64,000 nucleotides of DNA from Lycium barbarum (taxonomy: Eukaryota > Streptophyta > Magnoliopsida > Solanales > Solanaceae): contig NC_083344.1 in the NCBI RefSeq assembly GCF_019175385.1, positions 59,210,782-59,274,781 of the forward strand, written 5' to 3'. Below are positions 23,460 through 34,863 of this stretch, one piece after another. Under the pieces are notes generated by a model. That model saw nothing but the letters and a program-made list of their open reading frames with translations, searched no databases and had not been told where the DNA came from. Position 1 is the first letter of the stretch. Every line of letters begins with the position of its first letter. The position numbers and the translations under genes are program-made.

Positions 23460-26194
23460 TGTTATAGCCCGTATTTTGTACGTTCGGAAAAATTCGAGGT
23501 GCTTGCGAAATATTAGCGGCAAGACTATTTTGATGTACAAGTTGTGGGTGAATATCATTTGTGAATATGGTTGGTATAGAATATTGAGAAAGGCCAAGGG
23601 CAAAATTGGAATTAGGAGGAGATAATTCTACATGAATTACAAAGGAAAAAAAAAAGGAAAAGAAAGTAATACATGGCCGGCCAAGGGGGAGGTGTGGGCC
23701 ATGCCCTCCCCACATGAGGGTTTTGTATATATATCTATCACATGTTCATTTTATGCTTAGAACCTTCAAGAAAAATTTAGAGAAAGAAAAACAAAAAGAA
23801 GGAGAACAACTTGAAGGGCCATTCGGCCAAGACCATGACAAATTAGGTCCTTGAAATATTGTTCCAAAAATTATTTTCTTCACGTATTCCTACTAATTCA
23901 AGGGTCCTCTACAAGGTGGTATAGTTGTTTGGGGCGGTAAGTCATCCGTTTCATCGTTTCCGCACCTTGGTCAAGTGAAGAAGTTAAAGAGAAAAGGTAA
24001 GATTTAATCCCTTTTTATATGTTATGAATGGTTCATTTACATTGTAGTATGTAGGAATGGATAGAATTCATTAAAAATATGGGGGTTTGCATGATATGGC
24101 TGGTGTATGTAGGTATGGTGTAGGCAAGATGAATTCATTTTTATGTAGTATTCTAGTTGTGGTTATTGTGGACTCTACATTGGAAATGAAAGTTTGATGA
24201 ATTTAGTTGAAGTTGTGGGTGTTGGAAGGTGACCGAATATATATATGTGTGTGTGGTGTGAGATATGAACTAAGTTCTATGTACTAATCTAGTTGATGTT
24301 GATATGTATTTTATGATGCAAATGAGGATATGATGATTCTAGTGAAGTTGTAATTGTTGGAAAGTTGTTGTAGAAGCTAATGTGACTTGCATGTAGTCTT
24401 TTTGCATTGGTGGGAGATAGTGTGGTTAGTATATGAAATGTTAATGTAAATCATGAAATTTGGAAGAAGAAAAAAAAATGTGTTAGGATTGGCTTGTGGG
24501 AATTGGGAGGTTTCGGGTGAGTATAGTGTTGGGTGGAATTGTTTGAATATTATGTAGCTTGTTGAAAATGTTCTTGATTATGTTCAAATGATCGCGAACT
24601 AGTAATTAAATATGCAAGCGTTGATAACGGCTTGAATGTATGTGGTTAAATCGAATGTTGATGAACTATGTGGGAAGGAAGGTTACCTATGTTAGAATGT
24701 ATTTTGAATTGATTGTTGATGCTGTTGGTATTGTTGTTGGTGTTGTTGTTAATGTTTTAGCCGAGTTAAATTCTCGGGGATGGTATATTTACAGGGGAGA
24801 TGCTACCGAAATTTCGGCAGAATATAAGTGAATATATTTGAGAAGTTAAGACAAGTGAATGACAATGGATTTAATGATTATGTGAATTCTTTTGTATGTA
24901 GACTAACAAGCTTGGGAAAAATAAGCATAGCTAACAGGACGTGGAATAGGTATGTAAGGCTTACCCTTTATTTCTTTTGGCATGTCTTAGAGCCAAGTAA
25001 GTTATGATATGTACGTTAAGGTAATTTTACTCCTTAATTCCGAGTTTGTTATGATTCGTATGCCCTCTCTGATATAGCTACTCCGATATGAGTATTCTGA
25101 CATAAGTATTCTGATATAAGTATTTTGATATGAGTATTCTGACATAAGTATTCTGATACAATTTTTCTGACGTAAGTATTCTGATATAAGTATTCTGATA
25201 TAAGTATCTGATATAAGTATTCTATTATGAGTAATCTGCTACGAATATCCTGATAGCACGTTCGATTATTCTATCGAGTCTTGATTTATGTACATTTAGT
25301 TTCTCACTACTCTGCTCGTGTATATGTTATGATTTCCTTCGTCGAGTCCCGGGCCGGTATGTATCGTGCGTATGGTTCGCCGGGTCCCCCGTTTGAGGGT
25401 CGGGTGCCATATATGTATTCCGAAGTTAGATGTGTTACGGTGTTATGATGTGTTATGGTTCGCTGAACCACACATGATATGTTATTATGATATGATATTA
25501 TGATTTGTGACGGATATTACGGAGCAAAACTTCTGGAGTTAGATGTGTGTGGCGCCAAAGGCAAAGTGGCGCCACGTTTTCCCCGAGTCCCACAAGGGAC
25601 CGGATACCGTTCTTGGCATGCATGGTTTGTGTTTCCAGTAAGTTGTTTTTATTAATTTGCATATCGCCCTTACTCCTGTACCATTTGTTTCGCTTGTGAT
25701 TTTGTTCATTTTATTCCATGCTTTAAATACTCAGTACATATTCCGTACTGACCCCCTTTCTTCGGGGGCTGCGTTTCATGTCACGCAGGTACACCCAGAT
25801 GAGCAGAAGACCTTGCTAGGAGATGTTTCAGCGGGATTGGCGAGCTCCACTTCCCTCCGGAGTATCGCCGGGTCAGAGCGTATATAATTTGTGATTTCTG
25901 ATTTGTGTTAGAGACTTTGCAGACAGAGTCGTGGGTACAGAATGTCAGTTTGGTATCAACGGCTCCATCTGCCGATGAGACAGTTTGTGTTATGTTACAG
26001 ATTTCATATGTCTACAGATTTTGTTTGATTTGTGAACGATAGAAAGAAAGTTTCTGAAAGCCTTAATATATGTTTCCTGTGATTTGATTTGAAAATCTGA
26101 AGAGAGTATGTATGTAATAAGAGTCTGAGGGTTCGCTCGGCTCCGAATATGGGGTCGGGTGCCCATCACACCCTAATAAGGTTAGGGTGTGACA
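23460..26194 (+). repeat. E4 3' LTR (2.74 kb)
   Basis: It nearly matches the 5' LTR. The main length difference is the 14 bp minisatellite at about 25079-25245, which has some 12 units here against five in the 5' LTR. The central palindrome (24803-24820) has one change (CTACC). Confidence 0.92.
25079..25245. repeat. 14 bp minisatellite expanded in E4 3' LTR
   Basis: Units of TATTCTGATATAAG with variants (gacataag, gatatgag, gatacaat) are arranged head to tail. The matching site in the 5' LTR (19442-19510) holds about five. Confidence 0.85.
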
Positions 26195-26206
26195 CCTCCT
26201 CCATAC

Positions 26207-29127
26207 TGTTATATCCCGTATTTTTTAACGTCAGATTATTTGCTGAGGTGGGACCCACACATCGAGATTTTTTTTTTGGGACATCTAAAAATTCATATGA
26301 ATCACATATGAGAAGTTAAACACGACTCAAGAAGGACCCTTGGGCCAAATCAAAGTGGAAGTCTTCCAAACGAATATTTTTAAGAAAACGATTTCGGGTG
26401 ATCTGACTTCAAGGGGTAAAAACGGTATTATAAGTTTGGAATTTGGAAAAGTACCAAGAAATAGAAGTTGTAGATAATTGAATTAGCTTTCCAACCATAG
26501 GTCGTGGGTCCCCAGGTGACGTCGGCACAAGGAGATATGAACGTTTTAAGGTCGCAAGGTCAGTGGGCTAGGCCCAACTCGGGACCAAACCGAGTTGGCC
26601 CAAAAAAATCAAAAAAAATAATAAGGCCCAAATTTGTGAGGCCCAACCGGCCATGGTTATGGCCCAAGCCAATATTAAATAAAATTTGGTCAATAAAAGG
26701 ATGACTAAGTCATCCTTATCACAATAAGTTCTAGAGGTTTCAAGAAAAGAAGAACAAGAGAAAGAAGAGAGAAAAGCTTAAGGCCATTTCGGCCATAGAG
26801 AAAGTCCATGAGCAAAATTGATAATAATTCTTCAAAAATCAATCCCTACCAAGTAAAGGGTGCTTAACAAGGTGGAGTTGTTGTTGGAGCAAGAAAGATT
26901 CAAAATCATACAAGTTGCCAAGTTGTAGTCAAGTGAGAAGTTGAAGAAGAAAGGTGAGTTTTGATCTTTCTTTATGTGTTATGAATGGTTTATATGTGTT
27001 GTAGTATGTTAAAATGGATGAAATTCATGAAATAGATAAAAATAGGGGTGTGGCCGTGAGGTATGGAACATGTATATGTGTGTAGAAATTGTGTTTTAAT
27101 TAATTTATCTAGTGTTTGGTTGTTATTGTTGTGAATGATATGTGGAAAATGGAAGTTGAATAAATTTGGAGGGGTTGTAGTGTGTATGCTTGATGTTGGC
27201 CGTGTAGTTGTAGAGTAATATGGAAGAAAAGGAGTCAATTCTATTTAATGTTTTGGTTGTAGTTGAATTGTGGATGCTAGATTGCTAATGAATGCATAAT
27301 AATTTTGTGAAGTTGAAGTAGGTGGAGGTTTGTTTTAGAAGTTATGTGAATTGAATGTAATGTTCTTGCATGCATGGAAGGTAATGTGGTTAGTATGATG
27401 TTGTTGGAATATAGATCATGAGGTTGTGATTGTTTTCATTAAAGTTAGAAAGTTTTTGGAAGAAGTAGTAAGTTGATTGAATATGGAAGTTGTTAGTATT
27501 GTTGTTGTTGGAATTGTGGTTGATATTTTGGCCGGGTTTGAATTCCCGGGATTGTTGTTGATTGAAATTAGCCAAGTTGAACTTGGTGGGATGGAGTATT
27601 TATAGGGGAAGTGCTGCCGAAATTTCGGTAGCCAAATGTTTCCTTAAGAATTCAACTCTAAGTATCCTAATAAGAGTTTTGGTAAACATGACCAATTTGC
27701 AGATTATGACGAGATTGCAACGTGAATTCGGAATAGCAAAAGAAGCGGAAAGAGGTATGTAAGGTTTCACCCTTCTTTCTATGGCATGTCTTAGACGGAA
27801 TAAGTTGGGTATGCGCCTCGGGGACAACTCTCTTCCCCGGAATCCGCATCCAAAGTTTTCCACTTTTTGTTCAATAGAATTGAACTAGAAAGTGTGCAAA
27901 TGATGGAAAGACCTCTTAAACCCCTAGAACTTGCATAAGTGGGACCCGATTACCCTAGGACCCTCACAAGTAATGACATGACACATAATATATGTAAATC
28001 ATATACGTCACCCCATCCGGCCCGAGGTGGGCCCGCTACTCTCGGATTTTTCCTTACAGTCTTGCTTGACGTACTTGAAGTGAATCCAAATGGAACCTTT
28101 GATCCCGATTTCGTTACCAAATGATAAATACTATGACTCCTCTAACGAGGGCACTTCCATGACGATAATGATAACAATGATGTTAGATAAGAGAATATGC
28201 CTATGATACGTACTACCGGAACGACTCTATGACTAAGATGACTAAGCTAAGTATCTTATGTAAACATGAAAATGATAAACTAATTTTTGAATCTTATTTA
28301 TATTTCCTAGCTATGACTTTATTTTCTAAAAGATTTCAAAGTCTATGAACTGTCATCTATGATGCCCTGATTTCATTCTATGTTTACTTTAATATTATTC
28401 CCCGTTGGTAGTCTCACCTTAAAATACTCGTTCCTTCAAGGTGAGACAAAGCGATCACGAGTATTCTATAATATAATTGGAGGTCACCGACCTTACGTCA
28501 CTCCGATGACTACATGATTCTTCTTTGGGCTTTCCTGCGTGCCTATGAGACATATGTATATAGGATACGTAAATGCATATAAGACATGTAAATGTATGTA
28601 AGATATGTGTATATATTTTTAAAACATGCACATGACGAAAGAGCTAGAGCGCTATAGACGCTGATACATGCACATGATACACGTATATGTATATGATAAA
28701 AGAGCTAGAGCGCTATAGACGATGATATATGTACATGATATATGCATGTGTATACGGGGAAAATGGAGGTAAGGGCAGAGCGTTATGAACGCATATCCAC
28801 CTGATCAGTTGGCATTACATGATATGATATCGTCCCGGACGCGGGATGCCCGGACGCGGGATGCTAGGACGCGGGATGTGTATATTTATGGTTAAATGGA
28901 TCGGCTGCCGACGCCTCGGCAATATGAGATGTCCTATTTTATATGTATATGTATATGAACAAGGAAATATTCTTAAAGGAAAGCTAAGTACGCATAGCAC
29001 CTGCCAAGGGTATATATATATACATGTTATGTTTCTACCTCAGGACATGTGCTATTATTCTCTTATGTCGTTATTTCCGTTTTATACTTTCCGTATGCTA
29101 CTATTCATGCCTTACATACTCGGTACA
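26207..29127 (+). repeat. E5: truncated gypsy LTR inside E3 gag
   Basis: It starts TGTTATATCCCGTATT like the E6 LTR and follows the usual LTR order: inverted repeat 26697-26717, donor at 26953/26954, palindrome 27614-27631, mini-exon-like unit 27703-27754, then 'cttacatactcggtaca' at 29111-29127. There it stops, about 600 bases short of a normal LTR end, and E3 gag (minus) follows directly. No duplication can be matched. The adjoining E3 gag has lost its zinc knuckles, so one deletion probably removed both the LTR end (and anything after it) and roughly 285 bases of gag. Whether E5 was a solo LTR or a full element cannot be told. Confidence 0.8.
28835..28878. repeat. Three copies of CCGGACGCGGGATGC in E5
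   Basis: Two exact 15 bp units and a third starting TAGGACG lie head to tail. Slightly upstream (about 28620-28745) a block containing GAGCTAGAGCGCTATAGACG is present twice. Confidence 0.8.
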
Positions 29128-29165
29128 CTGCTGAGGCTGCCTGCCTCGAAACTTACCAGGATAAC
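29128..29165 (-). pseudogene. gag: E3 gag scrap between E5 and E6
   Basis: On the minus strand it reads on from the gag N-terminal part at 37922: 'GYPGKFRGRQPQQ', matching 'GYSGDSRGGQPQQ' in E8. It proves that E6 was inserted within E3 gag, with ATAAC (29161-29165) as target duplication, and that the following zinc-knuckle region has been deleted. Confidence 0.8.
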
Positions 29166-32100
29166 TGTCACGACCCAACCCCGTGGGCCGCGACCAGTGC
29201 CCGAGCTGGGCACCTATACGTACCCGATACCCAAATTAGCATATTACCAGAATAATAATATAATAATAATATCAGTGGACGCTACAGAATTTAACAGAAA
29301 AGCAGACTTGGCACACATAGGCCGATAAGGCCATCATAGAACAAAATATCCCAAACATATGTACAGAACCCACACAGATATATCCACAGACCTCTACAGA
29401 ACATATCATAATCATAAGACGGGACAGGGCCCCGTCATACCCAGAATAATGTACATATCCAGATAGCAGTGACAGACTGTACCAAAAGATGGGCTCTGAA
29501 GAAGAGAGCGCCCCAAAATAGCAGAGATGGGATCCTAAACAGATGGATCAGCGAACCTGTCGTCTGTACCTGCGCGGCATGAAAACGCAGCCCCCGAAGA
29601 AAGGGGGTCAGTACGAAATATGTACGGAATATGTAAAGCGGAATCACAGAAGTCAAATCATAATGATTACAGAAAATGAGTACAAAATCCAGAGTGTCAA
29701 ATGCATATTTCCAAAACAGACAGAATGTGTACAGAAACATATGTCATATCATATCCGGTCCCTGCCACGGGACTCGGCAGACAGAACGTGGCCACCCTCC
29801 CGACACTGGTGCCACCATACAGAGGAATCAGAAAAAGGGGCGTGGCCCCGCATCATAAAATGTCATATCAAAATGGCCATAACAGATCAGATCAGAATAG
29901 GCGGACATGGCACATCATACTCCACAGACCCATGTACGCGTATACCTGCCCCCTCACATCGGGACGCGGCGAACAATGCAGAGAATCACGCTTGACAACA
30001 TATCCTGGCCCGGGCTCAGTGTGGGAAACATTGGGACATCCACGAATGGAGTAGTGAGAGACTAATGCAATTTAAAAATATCATAAAATGTTTTCAAAGA
30101 CTCGATGAAGCGTATCAAAGCCAAACAAATCCATGGAGTCAGACGGAATCATAATAAATGTATTTCGGATATCATAATAAATTACAGAAATATAACTTTC
30201 CTGAAGTCATTCCGAGTGTCAAAATAATTTATAATATTTAGTAGAATATTTAAAATAATATTCGTTAAGCGATTAGTAGGGTAATCGAAGCATTTCTTTC
30301 AAAAATCGCTTAAAAAGGAAGCTTTAACACATTAAGGGCAAAACCGGAAATAGTGGGCCCGCCTCGGGACAAACAAGGCGGCGGGCTCAAATTATGCCCT
30401 CTAAGCTTATGGTATCACCTAAAAAGGTTCTACAGATATTCCATGAATTTTTAAGTGATTGAGAGCAAAATTGCATAATTCCAAGAAATAGCGTATCAAA
30501 ATGGTTCAATTCTACTGAAGGAAAAACTGAAATTTTCTCTTGCGGATTCCGAGGGCCATCAAGAGGTCCTTCGAGGCCCGGATCCGACCCTAACACACTA
30601 AGGGCATGCCAAGGGAAGAATTGGGGTTGCTTTACATACCTTTCACGCTCCTTACGCCTTTCCAAACTCACTTCCCGTTTCGTCGAAAAACTGCAATTGG
30701 TCAAGTTTACCAATTGTAAGTTATAAATACCATAATTTCAACTTAATGCATATTTGTCTACCGAAATTTCGGCAGCACTTCCCCTATACATATAGCACCC
30801 CGAGAATTCAACTCGGCTATAGATTATCAACAACAACCCAAACGACAACATCAATATCAACAATGAACATTAAAAACACAAATATCCTTCAACTAGTCAT
30901 TTTTCTCACAAGTTGACATAATCTTCAATTCAACCCAAACTTTCAACTAATATCAATAATTTCACATTCATCAACAATCAAGATCATCACCATATAGTTC
31001 TAGAAACATTTCATATCGTTTTCCTCAAGTTATACACTCGATATACATGATATACAATTTTCCGCCAAAGTCATAACTTATGCAAAACATCAAATCTTTG
31101 GCATACAATTTCATAACAAGTTTCCAACTTCCAAATTCAAATCCCAAACTCTCCAAATTCTACAAATGGTCACAATTACCAAATATTAATTATACGCTCT
31201 TAGGAATTGAATCTTAAGTTAACATCTTTCTACAGAAATTTGGGCAGCATCTCCCCTGTTTATATGTCTAGCCCGAATTCTCAATTCAACAACCAGCACA
31301 ACAATAACAATACCAGAATCAATAGTATTATTTCCCACATCAAATTATTCCATAAAACATCCCATAGGGTGTTTGTACCATATTTCCACCAACCAAATTA
31401 ATTTACAGCAGTTAAACAACTCCTTTTCCATAAATCAACCAAGATTAATGTTAACAATGAAAGATTCATACCTATATCGCGATAATATTTCTGTATCTTC
31501 ACTTCTTCACCCTGACCTTGAGCCACAACACATTACTACACAATTTTGTAGTTGCAACTGTGCGCTGTCTGGACCGGAATTTGAAAATTATATTTTGATT
31601 TGCGTGAAAATTGATGGGTGGAAGTTGGTGGAAGTTTTCAGAGATTTTGGGGAGGCTTAGAGGGTGTTTTGTTGTTGATTGGGGGCTAAAGCCCCGTTAT
31701 ATAACCTTTTAGAATCTGCCAGAACTGTCTAGAAAAGTGTTCAGCGCGATCGCGCCACCTTCTGGCGCGTTCGCGCTGTGTTACAGATTTTCTTCTGCGC
31801 GTTCGCGCCCCTCCCAGGCGCGATCGCGCAGACCTTTTTTTCTGCCTGGACCTTCGTTCAGTAAAACGGTCATAACGTTTGATCCCGATATCGTATCAGG
31901 GCCCACGACCTATGGATGGAAAGCTAATTCTATTATCTACAACCTTTATTTCTGGGCGTTTTCCCAAATTCCAAATTTATAATACCGTTTTTGCCCCTAG
32001 AAGTCAGATCATCCGAAAATGCTTCCTTAAATTGTCCCTTTTGGAGGGCTTCCACTTTGATTTGGCCCAAGGGTCCTTCTTGACTTGTGTTTAACTTCAC

Positions 32101-32214
32101 ATATGTGATTCATATAATTTGTCACATGTCCCAAAAAAAAAAAAAAATCTTGACATGTGGGCCCCACCTCAACTTACAATTAATCCGACGTTCAAAAAAA
32201 TACGGGATGTAACT
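29166..32214 (-). repeat. E6 3' LTR (3.05 kb)
   Basis: The element-strand start carries AGTTACATCC rather than TGTTACATCC, a single change at the terminal base (32214). It holds four GCGCGWTCGCGC motifs (31744-31829) just upstream of TTATATAA (31697-31704), the palindrome 30758-30775, the mini-exon-like unit 30640-30690 and the paired hairpins near 29588-29625. ORFs at 29543-29995 and elsewhere recur in both LTRs only because the LTRs are copies. Confidence 0.93.
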
Positions 32215-33118
32215 TCCTCCCCCCCTTTAGAACATTCGTCCTCGAATGTTCAACTAGCCTTATGGGGTATTATAATACGTCGAAGAGGTCTCTTTCTTTC
32301 CTTCAAAATTTCCCAATCGTTACTATTACTATCCTCCTTTTACGTACTCGTTTTCTTTCTATTTCCGAACATCGTTGTGCTAGAACGTCCCGGCCTTAGC
32401 TAGCGACGGAATTAGTGTCAGTTTACTTGAAATATCTGTACCATGTCTTTCGCTTTGTCTCTCAAATTCTGTTCAGTTAATATCTTTCATACCTCGCGAC
32501 ACTGGCTGCTGAGGTCCACTTGTCGGTCGGTACAGTCATGAATGGGGCGTCATATGCACACATACACATTTACTACCATTTCTCTCACAAAACAGTTCCC
32601 AAACGCCTATTCAAACTTACTCTCGGTCCCAAGCTGCATTGCGCTATCTTCTTCCTCACCAGCTTATCTTGTCTTAGTCTACCTGATTTCTTGAGGGTTT
32701 CTAATCACTCCGCATATCCTAATCTCCTTTAGGTTATCCCAAATTTTCCATTCGTCCCTTATTCCTATACTTGTGAAAATTTTGTTTACTTCTCAGGGGT
32801 TCACCCATCCCAGAATTGCTCTGGCCCTAGCACGCTTAACCTCGAAACTTTAGTTCACTTAGACACGTTAACGCTGATATAATAGCACCCACTTCCTCAC
32901 ACGACCCTTTTTACGCAATCTAGGGCAAACTGGGGTCTTAACAATTTCCGAACAATTTTCGTAGCGGGTCCCACTCCGCTCTAGAGAGGGTGTTTCATTT
33001 TTCTAATTATGCATTTATTATATTAGCCCTCTAAATCTTCAAGACTCACCTTTTATTATATGCACGGCTACCCCAACGGTTTTTGTCAATTCGGATGTTT
33101 CCTCAATCCTATTAGTAA
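32215..33118 (-). other. E6 polypurine tract and non-coding 3' internal segment
   Basis: The polypurine tract is the complement of TCCTCCCCCCCTTTAG (32215-32230), with the GAGGACGAATGTTC block next to it. The remaining 0.9 kb has no pol homology. Stretches at 32500-32640 and 32760-32860 resemble the E4 internal domain in reverse complement, so E4 and E6 share this replacement for pol. Confidence 0.75.
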
Positions 33119-34660
33119 CTAGGACGGGCAAATGTACCACAAAATAGAGCCTAGACCGATCATTACACATATATTTCGAGAAAGGAATAATAATATACCT
33201 ATATCCGCATTTGGTGGCGTCTCCGAATCCTGTCGACTAGTCAGGGAATAGATGCGGTTCGAAGGACCGCCAGAACTGGAAGCTCCGCCACGGCCTCTAC
33301 CGCGGCCTGCTGGTGCTGATGTACCTTGTCCCGGGGGGTGCATAGCTACAGATGAAGATGATGAACCAACAGCTAATCCGGTAGGCTGCGCTGCACCACC
33401 CAAATTACCCTTATACGGGCAATCTCTCACAGAATGGCCCTGACGGCCACAAGAAAAACATGCACCGGTGACTCTGTAGCATTCTCTAGGATGATATCTG
33501 CCACAATAAGAACACAGAGGCCTGGGTGGCCTCATCTGACCGGAACCCCCATCTGTCCGCGGACCTGAAGCCCTGGAGCTCTGGCCTGCTCCTGAATACC
33601 CTGGGCTATCGAATCTTCGACCTGTAAACTGCGGAGGTGTGCTCTGTGCCGGCTGGGAAGGATGTCTGCTAGACTGCTGCTGTTCCTGAGGCTGCCTACT
33701 CCAAGACTCCCCAGAATACCCAGCTGATCTGGCCCTCTTGGGTTGTCTCCGATCCAGGCTCCTGTCGGGCTGATGTCCTCTACGCCGGTCCTCCATACCC
33801 TGGGCATGTGCCTGTATACGGGCAATATCCATACTGGGCTGAGCAGCCAACACCAAACAACTGTCGACCAAATAATCGTCCAGCCCCATAATGTACCTGT
33901 GCATCCTGTCAGTCATAGTAGCTACCACAGCAGGTGCATATCGGGCCAACGAATCAAACTCCAGACTGTAATCTCGAACGCTGCGACCCCTCTGTCTCAG
34001 CAATAAAAATCTGTCGGCCCTAGCCCGTCGTAGCTCCGGAGGTAGGAAGTGTCCAAGAAAAGCCTCAGAAAACTCATCCCAGACTGCTGGGGGAGCACCA
34101 ACGCCTCTGGCTAACTCCCAAGACTCGTACCAATTAGCTGCTACATCATACAACCGGTACGAAGCCAACGCGACTGACTCTGTCTCGGAAGCATTAATCA
34201 AATGTAAGGTGCGCCGCATCTTCCTGATAAACTCCTCGGGATCCTCCTCGGGCTTTGTCCCGAAGAACTCTGGAGGACTACAAGTCAAAAACTCACGGGC
34301 TCTCGAACTATCACGCCTGACTGCCCGGTCACCTCCCAGTCCATGCCCTTGAACCTGCCCTGCCACAAGTCTCGTCAGCAACTAGACTGCCTCTCTCATA
34401 GACTGATCCTCAGTGCCTGGTCGTGGAGCTGGAGGCTCAGGTACTGGAACTGCGGGAGCTGGCGGTGGAGCCGCCCCCCGATCTGCGGCTGCGACCGCCC
34501 CAATCTCCTCCACGAGTGGCGGTGTAGAAGAACCCTCTGTCTGGGGAAAAGTCTCCGGAGCAATATATGCCTGGGCCCTGGTAGTCCTCTGGACCCGGCT
34601 AGTCTCTCCTACGGCCACTGACTTGGCCTTTTGGGCCGCTGTCGCCTTTTTTGGAGGCAT
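33119..34660 (-). pseudogene. gag: E6 gag with protease start, one in-frame TAG
   Basis: It begins at ATG 34658-34660 (MPPKKATAAQK), the same start as E3 and E8. The frame runs about 513 codons to a stop at 33119-33121. A TAG at 34382-34384 replaces the glutamine of 'REAVQLL' seen in E8. The retrotransposon gag core (about 33800-34300: 'FFGTKPEEDPEEFI', 'NWYESWEL', 'ELRRARADRFL', 'EYSLEFDSLARYAP'-type motifs) is followed by an Arg/Gln/Ser-rich linker. Two zinc knuckles come next (about 33415-33515; the second is CFSCGRQGHSVRDC, regular), then a Gly/Arg-rich stretch. The frame ends just inside protease, where DPGS has become GLGS. Gag forms the RNA-packaging particle. Apart from the TAG it looks undamaged. 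Confidence 0.88.
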
Positions 34661-34863
34661 ATCTGCAAATGTAACCATTCGTTAGGGAGGAGTCATCCTG
34701 ATAACACAGCTCTAACGCACGATCTAAGATAGAAAGAAGGGTAGTATCCTAAATTCCCTGTAGCCTCCTGTTTATAGGCGTGGTGCACAACACACCGATA
34801 AACAAGACTCTACTAGACACGGTCTGTGGACATTCCGAGGACGAACCGCTCTGATACCACTTT
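34661..34863 (-). promoter_or_regulatory. E6 leader with primer site and hairpin
   Basis: The primer site TGGTATCAGAGC is the complement of 34848-34859. The hairpin at 34777-34796 reads, on the element strand, GGTGTG-TTGTGCAC-CACGCC. Its 3' arm differs at two positions from E8, yet the stem still pairs. Confidence 0.88.

Larger units (their letters stand above)
17822..26194 (+). mobile_element. E4: complete non-autonomous gypsy-type element without gag or pol
   Basis: Two similar LTRs (17822-20459, 23460-26194), primer site 20463-20474 and a polypurine tract before the 3' LTR are flanked by CCTCC (17817-17821 and 26195-26199). The internal domain is 3.0 kb and has no recognisable protein. 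Its 3' part resembles the non-coding tail of E6. It lies opposite to E3 and interrupts E3 gag just after the zinc-knuckle region. It must have been copied by enzymes from another element. Confidence 0.92.

Noticed and set aside
23191..23715. A 174-codon minus-strand ORF spanning the E4 3' LTR start
   Set aside because: It crosses the polypurine tract and LTR boundary, includes the homopolymer run and resembles nothing known.
26207..29127. E5 as a simple solo LTR
   Set aside because: The 3' LTR end is missing, there is no matching duplication, and host gag is deleted at the junction. A solo LTR cannot be shown.
29543..29995. A 150-codon + strand ORF repeated exactly at 35241-35693, which could look like a duplicated gene
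   Set aside because: Both copies lie at the same place in the two LTRs of E6 and antisense to the element. Identity comes from LTR duplication, and the composition is not protein-like.
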